Assembly: GCA_019914995.1 (NCBI GenBank)
Contig: CM034141.1
Coordinates: forward strand, 6,984,001-7,048,000
Length of the DNA stretch: 64,000 nucleotides
Reading direction: 5' to 3'
DNA from: Acanthochlamys bracteata
Taxonomy: Eukaryota > Streptophyta > Magnoliopsida > Pandanales > Velloziaceae
The notes under the pieces: generated by a model
What the model was told of the DNA's origin: nothing
Databases searched by the model: none
Seen by the model: the letters and a program-made list of their open reading frames with translations, nothing else
Translations under genes and position numbers: made by a program
Part shown: positions 47,723 to 60,100 of the stretch, piece after piece
Position numbering within the stretch: the first letter of the stretch is position 1
How the letters are laid out: each line of letters starts with the position of its first letter

Positions 47723-50318
47723 ATGGAAGTGAAAAATTATAAAAAGAAACTGTTTCCCGCCACTGGAAGTTTCTCAATTGTAGCATTTCGTCGAACACCT
47801 TGTCCGCGAGTCCCCAATTACCCGAAAAAAATGTTGGAGAAATTCTTCGCTACGAATCAAAACACTAGCAACATGTACTTCGTTGAACCTCCTATCACTC
47901 TTCTCTCCGGCCCCCGCTCGAGGTAATCCGAATCCAAAAATCACCTCTGTTGTTTTTTCTCGTTCGATTTAGTTCGGTTGTAATCCATTTGTTTTCGGGT
48001 GTTGATCAGTGGGAAGACGTCGCTTCTGTTCCAGTACGCGATCAATTGTGCTTCAGAGAGTTGTAGGGATGTTGTTTTCATCTGCAGCAAGACGAGATTC
48101 GAGAGCAATCCACCTTTTCTGTCTCAGGCATTTTCTGCTCCAAACCTGCCTTGATTTTCGTTATTACTAAAAACTTTTTTTGTTCTCTTAATTTGTTTAG
48201 GGTTTATGAAAGTATTTTCCTTGCTTGTTTAATTTTTCAGGGTTTGGATCCTTCTTCTGAAGTGCTCCGGAGAATTCAAATGAAGTGAGTTCAAATTACC
48301 CATCTCTTCTTTTGATACAATGTAATTATAACTTCATAGAATCTTTTAGTGGAGGAAGTTAGCGAAAGATTGTGGTAGACTTTTAGGTAACTTCGTTACC
48401 GTCTTGCATTATCCTATGCGCTCTCATTGTGTTTCAGTTAATGTATTCCGAACATGTGAATAATCTGTGACTTGATTGGTAATAATCGATATAAACGTCT
48501 AATTTGTCATGTAAGAGGACAGGTGATGATTACCGTAGTAGCAGAACGATTTTCATAATTCTATCTCAATTTGTGTAGTAGCTTGTTTAGCTCTCAGCCC
48601 TATAGATATCATGGAAAACAGATTGGTAAACACCATAGGAATAATGAACTTGAGCTTTCACAAAAGGCCTCTCGTATAAAATTGTTTCTTGAAGGTACAT
48701 TGAAGATGAAGATGGTATCAAGAAGTACTTTGCGGCATTTCATCTCCATAAAAGTTTTCCGGTGGCAGTGGTTGTTGACGATTTTGGTGATTATTTTGGT
48801 GAAAGGTAGAATCTAGCATACTTGCTGGCAAGTATAGAGCACTACTAAATTTTTTTCATGAGTAGGTGCTTGTGCTTGTTTTCATATCTTCCTATGTCAA
48901 GCACATATGTCTCTTCCTCGAAGTAACATCAGCAGTATCATATTCAATATTTTCTCAAAAAGTTGCTCATATAAATTAGGATATTGACCGAGTTATCCAT
49001 TTTTTTTCAGTAGTGGGTTATGTTAGAATATAGATGCAAGGAGAATTGCATGGAAAACCATCTCCCAGAAAGCACATTGTATTTGTAAACAAGCTAAGTT
49101 AGTGGGAAAAGAAGGATTCTCGAACATTGCCACTGATAGTATTATGTCCTTATTCATACACGACATTCAATTGCAGCCTCTTCATTGTTCTTTATGCAAG
49201 TCAGTTCATCAGTATTGGGCTTCTGCTTATTAGGTCTCTTATAATTATGTCCCACAAGTCTATTACTGAGAAATGTATAGCTTTTAGGTTCATATCTCAT
49301 AAAGACTTCCTAGTGCTCAAACTTTGCAGGAGTTGTCAAGAGCGATATGATAATGCTAGAGGTAGAGATCTTGCAATGTCTCGCACTTTGGCTCTATGCT
49401 ACGATGCTGTAATGTATGCCAAGTAAGCTTCTATGTCCATTTTACTTGTGATAACATCATAAAATAGCTTTTTGACATGAACTTAAGTAGGAGAAATGAA
49501 TGGTTTCTGGAATCTTCTTGTTTAAACATCGCTGTGGGTGTAAGATTTTGGGGCCTTTACACTGCTGTTTCCCTGTTGGCTAGTAGGATGTTGCAACAGA
49601 ATGAGAGCTGCAACCTTGTTCTTGCTGATACTCACCTAGGCGATAGCCCGAGACTGTTGTTCATTTACAAGAGATGGGCCCAGTGCATCTTTACAATACA
49701 AGGTGCACCTCAATATCCCAAATTTTCTGGAGTTCTCCACCTAACTCCAATTTTCTAGCTCTTGTGACCTGTTCTAGATTTGCAAAGACATCTTATAGCT
49801 TTTGGTTGGGGGAAGCAAAACAAGTCTTCCCTTCTATTTGTTTGTATGTGGTTCTAAATTTTTGCCCTTCTATCTGCACTCTACATGAGTTGCGCCAAAA
49901 TATCTATTTTCTGTCACGACACTGAGCATGCTTAACTTTACTTTCAGCATAAGAGAGGTGACAGGGATGTCACTGACCACAGTTCATCCTTCTTGTCCAC
50001 TTGTACTCCCGAATAAATGATTTCTTAGCATGTTGTAGTGGTGCTGCATTACTTAAGCTTTTTTAACTTGAAACTCTTACTGCCAGTCTTGAAACTGTGT
50101 GTTAAATTGATATAAAAGAAAAAAACATGCTTCTGACAAGTCAGCATACTGGGATCGAATATGGTATGCTGAACCTTCTAAAATCTGCAGATAATGGGTC
50201 TGGTTCACTCACAGTGAGGAGCGCCATAACTTCATACACCAAATCAAGAAAGACCAGAGCTGCTCAGTATTCCACTGCTCTTCAGTACCTAGTGCTGGAA
50301 GAAATACTTGAAGAGTGA
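47723..50318 (+). CDS. P-loop ATPase, RAD51-paralogue-like (SWSAP1-like)
   Basis: Seven exons (47723-47922, 48010-48127, 48241-48284, 48695-48805, 49330-49422, 49587-49702, 50191-50318) join to 269 residues. A Walker A motif spans the first junction, LLSGPRSSGKTSLLFQYA (about 60-77). A likely Walker B is PVAVVVDDFGDYF. ALCYDAVMYAK follows, then LVLADTHLGDSP. This size and order fit a minimal RecA-fold ATPase; the closest family I can name is SWSAP1, the RAD51 paralogue that partners SWS1 in recombination, but the assignment is tentative. The first 36 residues are basic and not conserved-looking, so an alternative start is the Met at residue 37 (47831). Intron 2 seems to begin with GC (tctcag|gcattt). 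The ATG lies just five bases after the candidate transposon end and its TTA. Confidence 0.68.
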
Positions 50319-51203
50319 GCATGGTAAATATTCTTCTTCTGACAGTAAGTCTTTATTATTTTACATGGATATATCCAAGATACCAGATGCTTAGTTATTT
50401 GAGTGCAGAGCTGCAGACACTTTACTTGGTATGCTGGACTTGTGAAAGTTTTTGATGATATACATATTAGATAGAGCACATATAGCTTTTACACTAGGTC
50501 CCTCATAGCTCGAACAAGGAGCTTTTGGGTGTCATAGCAGCACCTGTGAACATTCTAATCAAACATGATTATTTGTAGGCTCCTTCAACATTCTGACCTG
50601 CTGTTACATGATTTTGGGTCCATCTCAGATTCAATTAACCATGATGATGGGAATCCATGTTTTATACTTCTGTTATTTTGTAGGAGACTATTTTCTGTGT
50701 AATGTACTTTGTCTTAGTAAATTGTAGTATAATTAAAACAAAGGGAAACGGCTCAAGAAGCCTTTAGTGAGTACATAAGGCTACATAGATAAGATTTTAA
50801 TTTCATTCGCTTAGCGGTGTTGTTATTGCAGTAGAAAAGCAAGTGTCCATTCAGAAGCAATACTAGAATTTTGTTCTTTGAGAATTATTCTTTCTCCATT
50901 ATTTTTTGTAAGGAAGTTGCTTTTGAACCACCATGGTATTATGCTTGGAAATTTCTTCTAATGTCCTTCTGTTGAATGACTGCCCAAGACTTATTTGTTA
51001 TCCTGTTATTAGTTTGGTGAAACCCAAAAACTAGGTATTTCTAGCAATCCTCAGTCCATGATCTATGGGCCCAGGGCCAATGTACATATAAAAGAAACTA
51101 AAATAAACATAAAGTATATACAGAGATCTAAGTGCTACCAAACTGGTCTTATGCATATATGTTATGCTCGTCTTCTGCATAACTAACTACAATGCATATA
51201 TAA
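50319..51203. other. Convergent intergenic region
   Basis: The P-loop gene (+) and LIR1 (-) end towards each other. The sequence is AT-rich and should contain both 3' UTRs. No frame or RNA gene is supported. Confidence 0.5.
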
Positions 51204-52185
51204 TTACTTTGCCAATGTTTTCTCTTCATATACACCCTTCTGATAGTCTGGTTCGCAGAATTCTCCTCCAAGATCATCACATGCCTCTCCAGGAAACACC
51301 CTGTGGTAGAGACATAGCCACCAAGCTTCAGTTAGTTCATGCGATAGTGATTTCAGTATGGGAAGGTGTTGTAGGTGGAACTTACGTTTTTGGCTCATTG
51401 TACTCCAAGTATTCTCTCTCAACTTCTTCTACAGCTGTTCTTGCTTTAGCGTCGCTGGACATTGTTGTGGGTTTCACTTCAGGAAACATCTCAGCAGAGC
51501 ATGCTTCCCCTCCAATTGTTTCACAGGCTTCTGCTGGGAACACACTGAAGTATAGAACACAAAGAAAAAGTTTTCACTAAAAGGAACCCTTTGCTAAGTA
51601 GAACAGCACAGTTAAAACTCAGAAGAAACTTGTTTGACTCGAACATTTTCAAATGAAAGGTTCTCTTATATTCAATTAGTTTAGAGGCACTCTTAATTTT
51701 GTTTTTTTTTTGTTGTTGTTGTATTTGGCAGTTAGGTACTGCACACGGTTATCTGCGTGCGCGAATATAGTTGATCATAGAACTAGGTCATTGTTTCTAA
51801 CATGTGTGGCTGGCTGGAATAGTTCCTTTTATTGTTTCTGTTCATATATTGTGATCACATACGATCTTCTTTTCGTTTGTATATATCACTGCGAAGCTTC
51901 AGTGTACATAAAACTTACGAAGTTAAGAATTTGACTATCTCATGTCTTTAATGCAGAAGGATTCGGCTTCAGTTTTACCAAAAGCTTCAAACAAATAGAT
52001 GAAGGTAGATGTTCTACTCACGAGGAGGTGGAGCTATAATCGACGGTGGATGACTCAGAAGAGGCAACGGCCATGGCCCCAGGAAACACTAGTGTTCTGC
52101 AAGGAATTGTAGATTTTCTTGGCGCTAAGCTATTGGTGCCTCTGAACGGCAATGACCCTGAGAGGAACACTGTTGCTGCCTGCAT
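51204..52185 (-). CDS. LIR1: Light-regulated protein LIR1, chloroplastic
   Basis: LIR1 binds ferredoxin-NADP reductase and helps hold it at the thylakoid membrane through TROL/Tic62; its expression follows light. Three exons (52022-52185, 51386-51544, 51204-51300) join to 139 residues. Residues 1 to about 40 look like a transit peptide (MQAATVFLSGSLPFRGTN, Ser/Arg-rich, few acids). The mature part begins near VDYSSTSS. It has two copies of the LIR1 cysteine motif, VFPAEACETIGGEAC and VFPGEACDDLGGEFC, linked by VEEVEREYLEYNEPKT. This two-motif form is the standard LIR1 layout. The C-terminal end (YEEKTLAK) is a few residues longer than in the rice protein I recall. A TATA box and a palindromic I-box pair lie upstream. 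Confidence 0.94.
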
Positions 52186-52254
52186 TATCGTTGTTTTCTG
52201 TGTTAGCTACCACCAATGGAGATTGTCGAGATGATTTAACTTAAGGCTCTGAAG

Positions 52255-52313
52255 CTATTTATAGAAAGGGAAGTATTTGGAATTAAGTACTGGATGGATA
52301 AGGTTCCTTATCC
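52255..52313 (-). promoter_or_regulatory. LIR1 core promoter: TATA box and palindromic I-boxes
   Basis: On the minus strand ctataaatag (52255-52264) is a strong TATA box 70 bases before the ATG. About 32 bases further upstream is ggataaggttccttatcc (52296-52313), two I-box cores (GATAAGG) in perfect inverted repeat with a 2-base spacer. I-boxes are known elements of light-regulated plant promoters. Confidence 0.75.
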
Positions 52314-52574
52314 CCTTGGGTTTGGGGGGGTTTGGCGTTAGGTCCTAAAACTTAGAAGATATTTACTTCCAAAAGCTTCTAGAACTAAAATTCCCGTTTA
52401 TTTTCAGAAGATGGAATCATCATCATGCACATCTTTATCACATTTTGTCTTCGAGTAATAAAAATAAAAATCTAGAATGATGAATGTTGCTGTAGGGTAG
52501 GGTAGCCAGCCATTTGTGAAATCTGTGAAGTGAATGGTTGCTGTTCCTCGTTGGTTGTGAGGTATAAATGTGCG

Positions 52575-52812
52575 ATTGAGATTACATTTCAAAAACTATT
52601 TTTTAATTTTATATTTTTTAATATATATTTTATAAATATTTAAAAAATTTATTTAAAAATTTAAATAATATAGAAAAATTTTACGTAATAAAATTTTTTT
52701 ATTGAATATTTTTATTATTTTTTTAAAAATAAGTAATTAAAACTCATTTATCAAAAAAATAAAAATATTTTTATTTCAAAAAAATTTTATTTCAAAAAAA
52801 AATTTCAAACGC
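52575..52812 (-). repeat. Dispersed AT-rich repeat, copy B (inverted to copy A)
   Basis: The reverse complement matches 41690-41920 over most of its length, including gaaataaaattttt and the shared core attacgtaaaatttttcta. It ends near aatttcaaacgcacac on the plus strand. No coding capacity. Confidence 0.7.
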
Positions 52813-53489
52813 ACACTGATTTTTTTGTTAGTTTTTATTTTCATTTTTTTTGTTATTCCCAAAGAGCTCTGGGAAGTTCCACATTGCTGCATCCTTGCGG
52901 TTGCTTTCTTTTGGTTTTTTAATCACTTCCACAGCTGTTCAATCTTCAAAGGCCTCTTAATGGGCCGGCCCATTTAAGTTTTTTATTAAAATTTTATTCT
53001 TCCTAGCAAGATTGCGAGTGTGATTTACTGGTGTTTTCAAACCTTCATGGGCACAAACCTCAGTTTCTGCAGCAAGAAGAAGAATCGAACCAAAGATTGA
53101 AGATGCAAACCGGCTCGTCTCCTTGCTAGTGTTTCTGCTGCTTATCGAGAAATTTAATGGAGTATCTGATTTGAAAACAACAATACTTTGTTCACTGTCG
53201 AAATAAGCAGGAATGCAGATAATGCATGCATTGCAAAAACAAACCATCCAGGAATGCTAATAATTGATTTTGCAATGTAAAATTTAATGTCAAGGCTTTC
53301 CAACATTCTGACATGCCTCCAGATCTAAACTAGCAAAAGTATCAGCATTAGATGCTCAACCCATTAGAGAATTTATCTACAGGGTAGGCCATCTGGCAGT
53401 TAAAAAAAAGTCTTTAACAAAAAACTACAGGATATCTACAAGATCAGACCAAAATATGAACAATTGTTAAAATTGGAACCGGGAGAGTG
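52813..53489. other. Intergenic region, 3' side of CORYNE
   Basis: This should contain the CORYNE 3' UTR and distal LIR1 promoter. A 96-codon minus-strand frame (53247-52957) has no family resemblance. Nothing else is visible. Confidence 0.45.
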
Positions 53490-55395
53490 TTAGAAGCTGT
53501 GGAGCTGGGTGAGCATTGCAACAAGCTCATCGCTTGACGGTCGATCTGCTGGTGAATCTGATAGGCAGACTAGAGCTACTCTGATGGCCATAAGCATCTC
53601 GTCCTCTTCTAACTCTTCGCCCAATATGCTCTTATCCAGCGCTTCTCGTGCTTCCCCAGTTTGCTGCAAATGCCTAAGCCAACTACTTAAGCTGCCTCGT
53701 CCAGCTTCAGTTAAGAAAAATGCATCAGTTGGTTCTCTTCCTGTTAGAAGTACACCCAAAAACATCCCGAAACTAAATATATCGCTCTTGTCAGTGTACC
53801 TGTACAGGGAATTTTAACTTTGGTGAGCATTTCAAATAGATTGTAGTCTATAACCAGACAAAAAAACTCGATCATGGTTAAAGACTTGTGCAATATAAGA
53901 ATGATGACGAAACTTCTTATAGAACCAGGGTAATCTTTCACTTCTCCAGATCAAGACAATGGTTTAATATTGCAGAACATCACCAACAGCTGAAAATTCG
54001 GTAGTGTCACTCAGACCTCTAACACCTTCGCAGAAACTACGCAGATTCAGTCCAATCAAAAACCCTAATAACGACGCGTTCTACTAGTTTGTTGGGTATC
54101 AATGTTTCTCAGCCACATATTCACTAATCTATGTCAGTATTTCTAACGAAACTAAAACAAAATGCATACTTACTCAAGGCCAGAATCAGTAACATCTACA
54201 ATCGAAGCAAAGATAGCATAACCTTCCATCTTGTAGAAAGCAGTCAGGATGCAATAATACTTTATATTAGCCTAGCCAATACATTCTACTCCTTTAGACT
54301 ATATACACAGTAAGCTAAAATGGCAAAAGGAAATGCAATCTGCAGGTCATTACCTACAATTCTGCAAGTGCTAAGAACAAACATCAATTTCTAACTACAA
54401 ATGAAAAGTCAACAGGCAAATACTATTTTATCCTAATCGAACAGATGCATTCTTCTAATATCTCATCATCAAATTAAACAATACATCATCTCATTTATCA
54501 ACAAACTATGCGGTGCTTAAATAGCTACAACTACCTAACTGTAGCATTGGAATCAAGTTGCAATTTTTAATCATTACCTGGAACTCTGGGAGCACTCTGG
54601 AGCAGCGTAGCAATCTGCATTAGCCACCAGAGCAGCAGCAACAACAGTTGATAGGCCACAATCTGTCAGCAGCGGCTCCATCTCCTCGTCAAGCAACACA
54701 TTCGTCGGCTTGAGCCGGTAATGCAGAACCCTGGGGCGGCACTCGAAGTGCAGATACCTCAACCCCATTGCAACACCAGCCGCAATCCTTCGCCTTGCTT
54801 CCCAACCAAATCCTTCCATCTCACCAGCACGTGCCCGCTTCATAATCTGCTCGAGGCTTCTGTTGGGAAAATAATCGAACACCAAGGACAACCTGTTCCC
54901 TTCGCGAACATAAGCCCTCAAACTTGCCACATTCCGGTGGTTGGCCTTCGCCAGCGCTTCCAATTCACACTGAACCGCCCTCTTGGATGAATTTGAATCC
55001 AATGAGTGAAGCTCAACGACTTTCACCGCGAAGGTCTGTTGGGAATCGAGATTGAGGCAAATGTATTGGCCCGAAGGACCCGAGCCTATTACTTGCGGCG
55101 AATTCGAGAAATCGGAGAGTGCGGAAAGGAGAAGTTTTGGGGGAAGAGATGGCGAAAAGGTTACCGGGCCGGAGAGAATCGGAGTTCTGTGGATGAACTG
55201 AAGGAAGAGTCGAACGAGAAACAAAAAAGGAGCGGCGGCGGCGCCGCCGGTGAGTAAACCGAAGACAATGCCGAGGATGACTCGCCGGAGAGAGGCGGGG
55301 TCGCCGTTGCCGGAGGAGGTGGTTGTGGCGGGTTGGGAGAGGGCGGAGTTGGTGTAGAGAGAGAGAATAAGGAGCAGGAGAAATTTGGTTTCCAT
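53490..55395 (-). CDS. CRN: CORYNE-type membrane pseudokinase
   Basis: CORYNE pairs with CLAVATA2 at the plasma membrane to transmit CLE peptide signals in meristems. Two exons (54578-55395, 53490-53799) join to 375 residues. There is a signal peptide (METKFLLLLILSLYTNSALS), a very short ectodomain, a transmembrane helix at about 38-62 (VILGIVFGLLTGG...FLFLV), then TPILSGPVTFSPSLPPK and a kinase-like domain. FAVKVVE keeps the VAVK lysine. The catalytic loop reads LHYRLKPTNVLLD instead of HRD, and DFG is DCG, so catalytic residues are lost as in Arabidopsis CRN. The C-terminus RYTDKSDIFSFGMFLGVLLTGREPT and ILGEELEEDEMLMAIRVALVCLSDSPADRPSSDELVAMLTQLHSF is almost diagnostic. The start is the only ATG before the signal peptide. 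Confidence 0.95.
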
Positions 55396-57134
55396 CTGTT
55401 TGTTATGTTATTGTTTGGAAGATGAGAAATTTGAAATCTAGAACAAGAAGAGAAAAAAAACTGATACGATTTTCAAAAAGAAAAGAAACGTAGGAACAAA
55501 AAAAAAAGGTTTTGATTTGAAGAAGAAAGAAGAAGGAATGAATTTTGTTAATGATCTCTTCTTCTTTGAACGAACGAAGTGAAGAAACAAAACAGCAGAG
55601 ATGAGAAACGAAAAAATTATCAAACCAAAAAAAGCTGGTCTTGAGTTGAATGAAGGTTCATTCTTTCATGGTGACAACGGAACAAGATAACGAAGCAAAG
55701 CGAAGCAAAGCAAAACCCACGCCGACTACCTGCTACTACCAGTACTACGAACCTTAGAAAGAAAGGAGAAGAAATTTGAAAAGAAAAAGAAAAGATTCGG
55801 AAAAAAAACACACTAGCACTTCAATGAAAAAACATAATAATATTCCGTTCAATCGCATTCAGAAGTCAGGATGGAAAATAGTATAAATAATTCTCTTCTG
55901 TCGGAAAAAACAAGTTAAAACAAATTTAATAATAAATAAATACACAGATGTAAAAACTATATGAAATAAATTCAATGACGTACGCCTCGGCTGAAGAGCA
56001 ATGCTTTCTTCGTTCCATGAATTGAATGAAATTCCCCAAAGCTTTCTTGCTTTTGTTTTTTTGGTTCACTTTTTTTCTTTTTAATTAACATTAACACAAT
56101 AACAAACTGGAGCATTTTGTTTTAATTTATTTATATTCCCGCTTGTTTATATTTTTTTGCAGACCCGTGCGAAAAGGTGGGACCGGAGACCAGACCAGAC
56201 CACGAGAAACGAAAGCGACTCTCTCAATTTCATAAATAATAAATGTATATCCGTTGGTTCCTATTCAAACATTCCTGCCGCCGCTGTTAAGGTTGGTTCG
56301 GGTGTTTCTACGAATCAATGAATTTGAGATAAAACAACTTCAATTCCGTTAGCAATATAATAATAATATTCAGCTCAGATTGGTTACCTGTATGTCTACA
56401 TAGATAAACACATGCCTATTTTCAAGCTGTCATCAACTTTGCTGGAAGAAAATTTAAAATCTTCTTACTTACCGATTCTTTTGGCTGACGGCAAAGAAAG
56501 GGAAGATTATTCCTTCCATTTTTCCTCTCTCTTTCTGCATGAAAAGATGCTGCGCTAGAAATTGAACCCAAAAAAAGTTGGGGAACATGAAAAGCAGCTA
56601 ACCTGATAACATGATCAAAGACTAAAATACACACTTGGGGTGGAGCCCTGTCCTACACCCTTGATCGGAACTTCAGAGTAGCAGCTAGCGAACCACCTAC
56701 TGACTTTTTTCATAATTTCTCAGTTCACCAAAATTCTATACACAACTATGTACAGCTCTCCTTCATCCAACCAAACGTCTCAACAAGCACGGCTTAAGAC
56801 CGAAGCCAAAAATCCCTCGTCAAAATAATGTACATTACGCTTACAACCAATACACTACAAGCAGTACAACAATACCTACACAAAATCCCGACATCAAACT
56901 AACTACTCTTGAAACTAAATCAGGAGGCCGGCTCATCAAGCCACAATCAGCCAGGTGCCAGCAACATTTAAATACTTCTTGCTTTAGCATGGCATCCTAC
57001 ACCCATTCAATGCAGAAATCCTATAGATTTACTCCCCATGAACTTTGCGCTGATTTTCTTGGTTCCAAAACCAAATTCAGGCCATCTATAATAATAATTT
57101 TTTCTGTAATAAATATTTAATCTTATCCTGAATG
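55396..57134. other. CORYNE promoter region and AGD3 3' side
   Basis: 55430-55830 is purine-rich, with A-runs and GAAGAAG repeats, and probably holds the CORYNE leader and promoter. 55840-56340 is AT-rich. 56400-57134 is more balanced and probably includes the AGD3 3' UTR near 57134. No supported gene. Confidence 0.45.
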
Positions 57135-60100
57135 CTATCTGTTTGCTTCCTCTAATAGAGCCAGAACCTCCTCATCATTAACAGCTCCAATATCCAATGC
57201 ATACTGTAATGGCGTCTTACCATCAGTGTCAACGATCTGAGCATCAGCTCCCCTGCACAGCATCAAACAAGTTCACGCACAATACAAGATTTTATATCGC
57301 CCAAGTTAATAGGATTCACAGTCGGACAACAATTTTAGTCATTCAAAGCATAAGCAAATAAAGAAAAAAGCAGGAAGAATTTCAATCACTTTGCCAACTA
57401 TCAAGACCAATATGAAAAAATTACACAGAATTTCCTACTTTTCTCATAAGACTACGAAAGGTAAATCTTTAGATCATTGGGAACATCACCTCGTAAGGAG
57501 AAGCTTGCCGAGCGTGTATCTTCCCTTAAGAATACAATGATGAAGTGGGGTCCTTCCTCTTAAATCGGTATAATTTATGTTGGCACCGTATTGTAAGAGG
57601 AGCTCCAACATGCCCACGTCAGCGTATATGCATGCAAGATGAAGCAAAGACATTCCTTCTTGGCATTCATCCGTGTGATATATATCTTCATTTGAGTTAG
57701 CTGGGCTGTGAGAGCCTGTGCCTGATGTCCTATGCGACACATCTCCTTTTGAGAAGACAGAAGTCAAATCCAGCGAAGAATTGGGATGCTCTTGCAGAAG
57801 CATCGCTTTTGCCAGAGTCAGAGATGCACCATAAGATGCTTGCCCATAAAACGCATTAACATCAGCATTTGAAGTGACTATGAGACGGTATACAGCTTTC
57901 TTATCATTTTTGTGAACACTATCCCACATTTGTTGTGCCACAAAAGAATCGCTCTCATCTGCCCCTGCTGTGGAAACAAATACCTTGTCTGCATACTGAA
58001 AGAACACAGAAGCTAGTTTCATCGATCCAACATTAATCAACCAAGAAGCTAAACAGAATAGCAGCATTAAAAACATATAATCGACAGTCTGGCCCTCTAA
58101 TACTAGAACTAAAAATCCATGCTTTAAAATGCCAAATTGGGTAGGAGTCCATGTAAAAGCTAACACTATCAATTCATCGAACAGGAAAGATTGACTCACA
58201 TTCAAAATCTTATGAAATCAGATAGCATGATCTCGCCTACAGTATATGTTTAAGCCCAACAATACCTTTGCATGAATGAACTTCTCTTTCACAGAGATAG
58301 GGTCCGAGTGTTTAGGTCTGCTTACATAAATCTGCCGCTGTACTCTATCATGACTAGAGAAAAGTGCAAGAGAGAGAGAGAGAGAGAGAGTGAGACCTAG
58401 GTCAAAGGAGACAAATTTAAGGCGCATTCAAGTCATGATAAGAAAGAGCACTACCTAGAAGTATCCTCGCCTCTACTACCAGTGCTTGAAGGCAAATTTT
58501 CTTCCCAAATGGAATTGGCAAAAGTATTTCCCAGTGATTCAAATAAATTAATTACTGAAGGCTCCCAGACCCTGACATCAAGTGTCAGCGATCTTACCTG
58601 CACAAGGAATCAGCACTTTAAACGAAAATCCCAATTTATTATCTGGAGCTCTAAATGGAAACCTAAAACCTGTGACAAATTAGCAAAAGACACATGAGAA
58701 GATAAAAAAATGACGCTTTGAAGTTGGTCCAGCTTATATAAAATCTAAAGATTTAAGAGAGAACAGGTAGTGGTTATTCTCTTCAAAAAGAAGTTTCATC
58801 TAAATATGTATGTATTAGTTAAACAGTCACCAGAAGACTATACCTTTGATATATGCACGCCAAGATTCCGATGTACCCCTGAACACTCTATACATAAAAG
58901 AATTCCAAGGTTTAGTGATGCCCAATCAGGCTCAGAAGCTCCACAATCAGCACAAACCTCATTCCCAGCTACTTTTCTGAGGACATCAATTGGTTTCTCG
59001 TGTTTCGTGTTTAGCCTATTGCATGAATTTCGGGACAACCGCTCAAGAGCACTCATATTTTTTCTTTCTGTTGAGACGTCATCAGTTATTGAGTGATCGA
59101 AGTCAGAACAGCTATCAAAAGAACTGCTCTCACTGGCAGCACGATGATGACTACTACTCGTGGGACTCCCTAAGAGATGCTGAAACCATACGAATGTAAA
59201 GAATATCAAACAAGGAACAAGAACAAGAAGGAGAACAAGCTTGGTTTCAAGATCAACCTGCTCAGGTGACTGAGCGCTCAGAAGCGAAGCAATAACACCT
59301 GTTATCTTTTCTATCCAATCCATCTGATCTGCTGCACTTTCAGCCTGCACAAAGAAAAAGGGGGGGAAAGCTCAAATGACAACTAGTTCAACAAGCTAGA
59401 TGTCAAAATGCATAAGAAATGAGATGTTATTAATTATAAGTAAGTACATTAACCTCAAGAACTACTAATGCAAAGTCTAACTGAATTGATGCATACATAC
59501 ACTTGAAGATCCTATAACATGTAGTAAATCACTGAGGGACACATCTTGCCTGCAAGGTATAGTTTTTCGTGGGTGAAATTATCCTGAAGCAGAATCGTAA
59601 ATCAGACTGGTCTGCGTCAACTTTTATTGTTGATGTCAGTAGGTTGACTGTGTGCCGAGCAACGGACTTCTCATCATGTACTCCTCCATGATAATGAGAA
59701 GAAAACCAACGGCTAAGAAGCCCAGACCCATGTTCGGACGAATTATGACCCCTTTGACCACCATGATAATTAGCACTTGCCTGCAAAATAAGTATCCAAA
59801 CGCATCATCAACAACGAAGTCCACAAAAAAGCTGGTGATTTCAGAAAACTCCTAAGAATGAAAGATGGTAACTTCATGTTGAGGAGACTTACTGATGGCC
59901 TATTAAACTGTTTGCGGTAGTAATACAGCATTCCTCGATTATCAAGAACAAAAAACCTTCTCTTCCAATCACCTCTCAAATTAGATGAGCGCTTAGAAAG
60001 ATACCCCTGTCTAATAGTTTGTACCTAAAATATATAAAAGAACCAGCATGTCAACCAAACTCAAGAAAAAGTCCATAAAGTAAAGTGAACATATGTGAGA

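Noticed and set aside
52957..53247. 96-codon minus-strand frame
   Set aside because: No motif, no splice consistency and located in the probable CORYNE 3' UTR.
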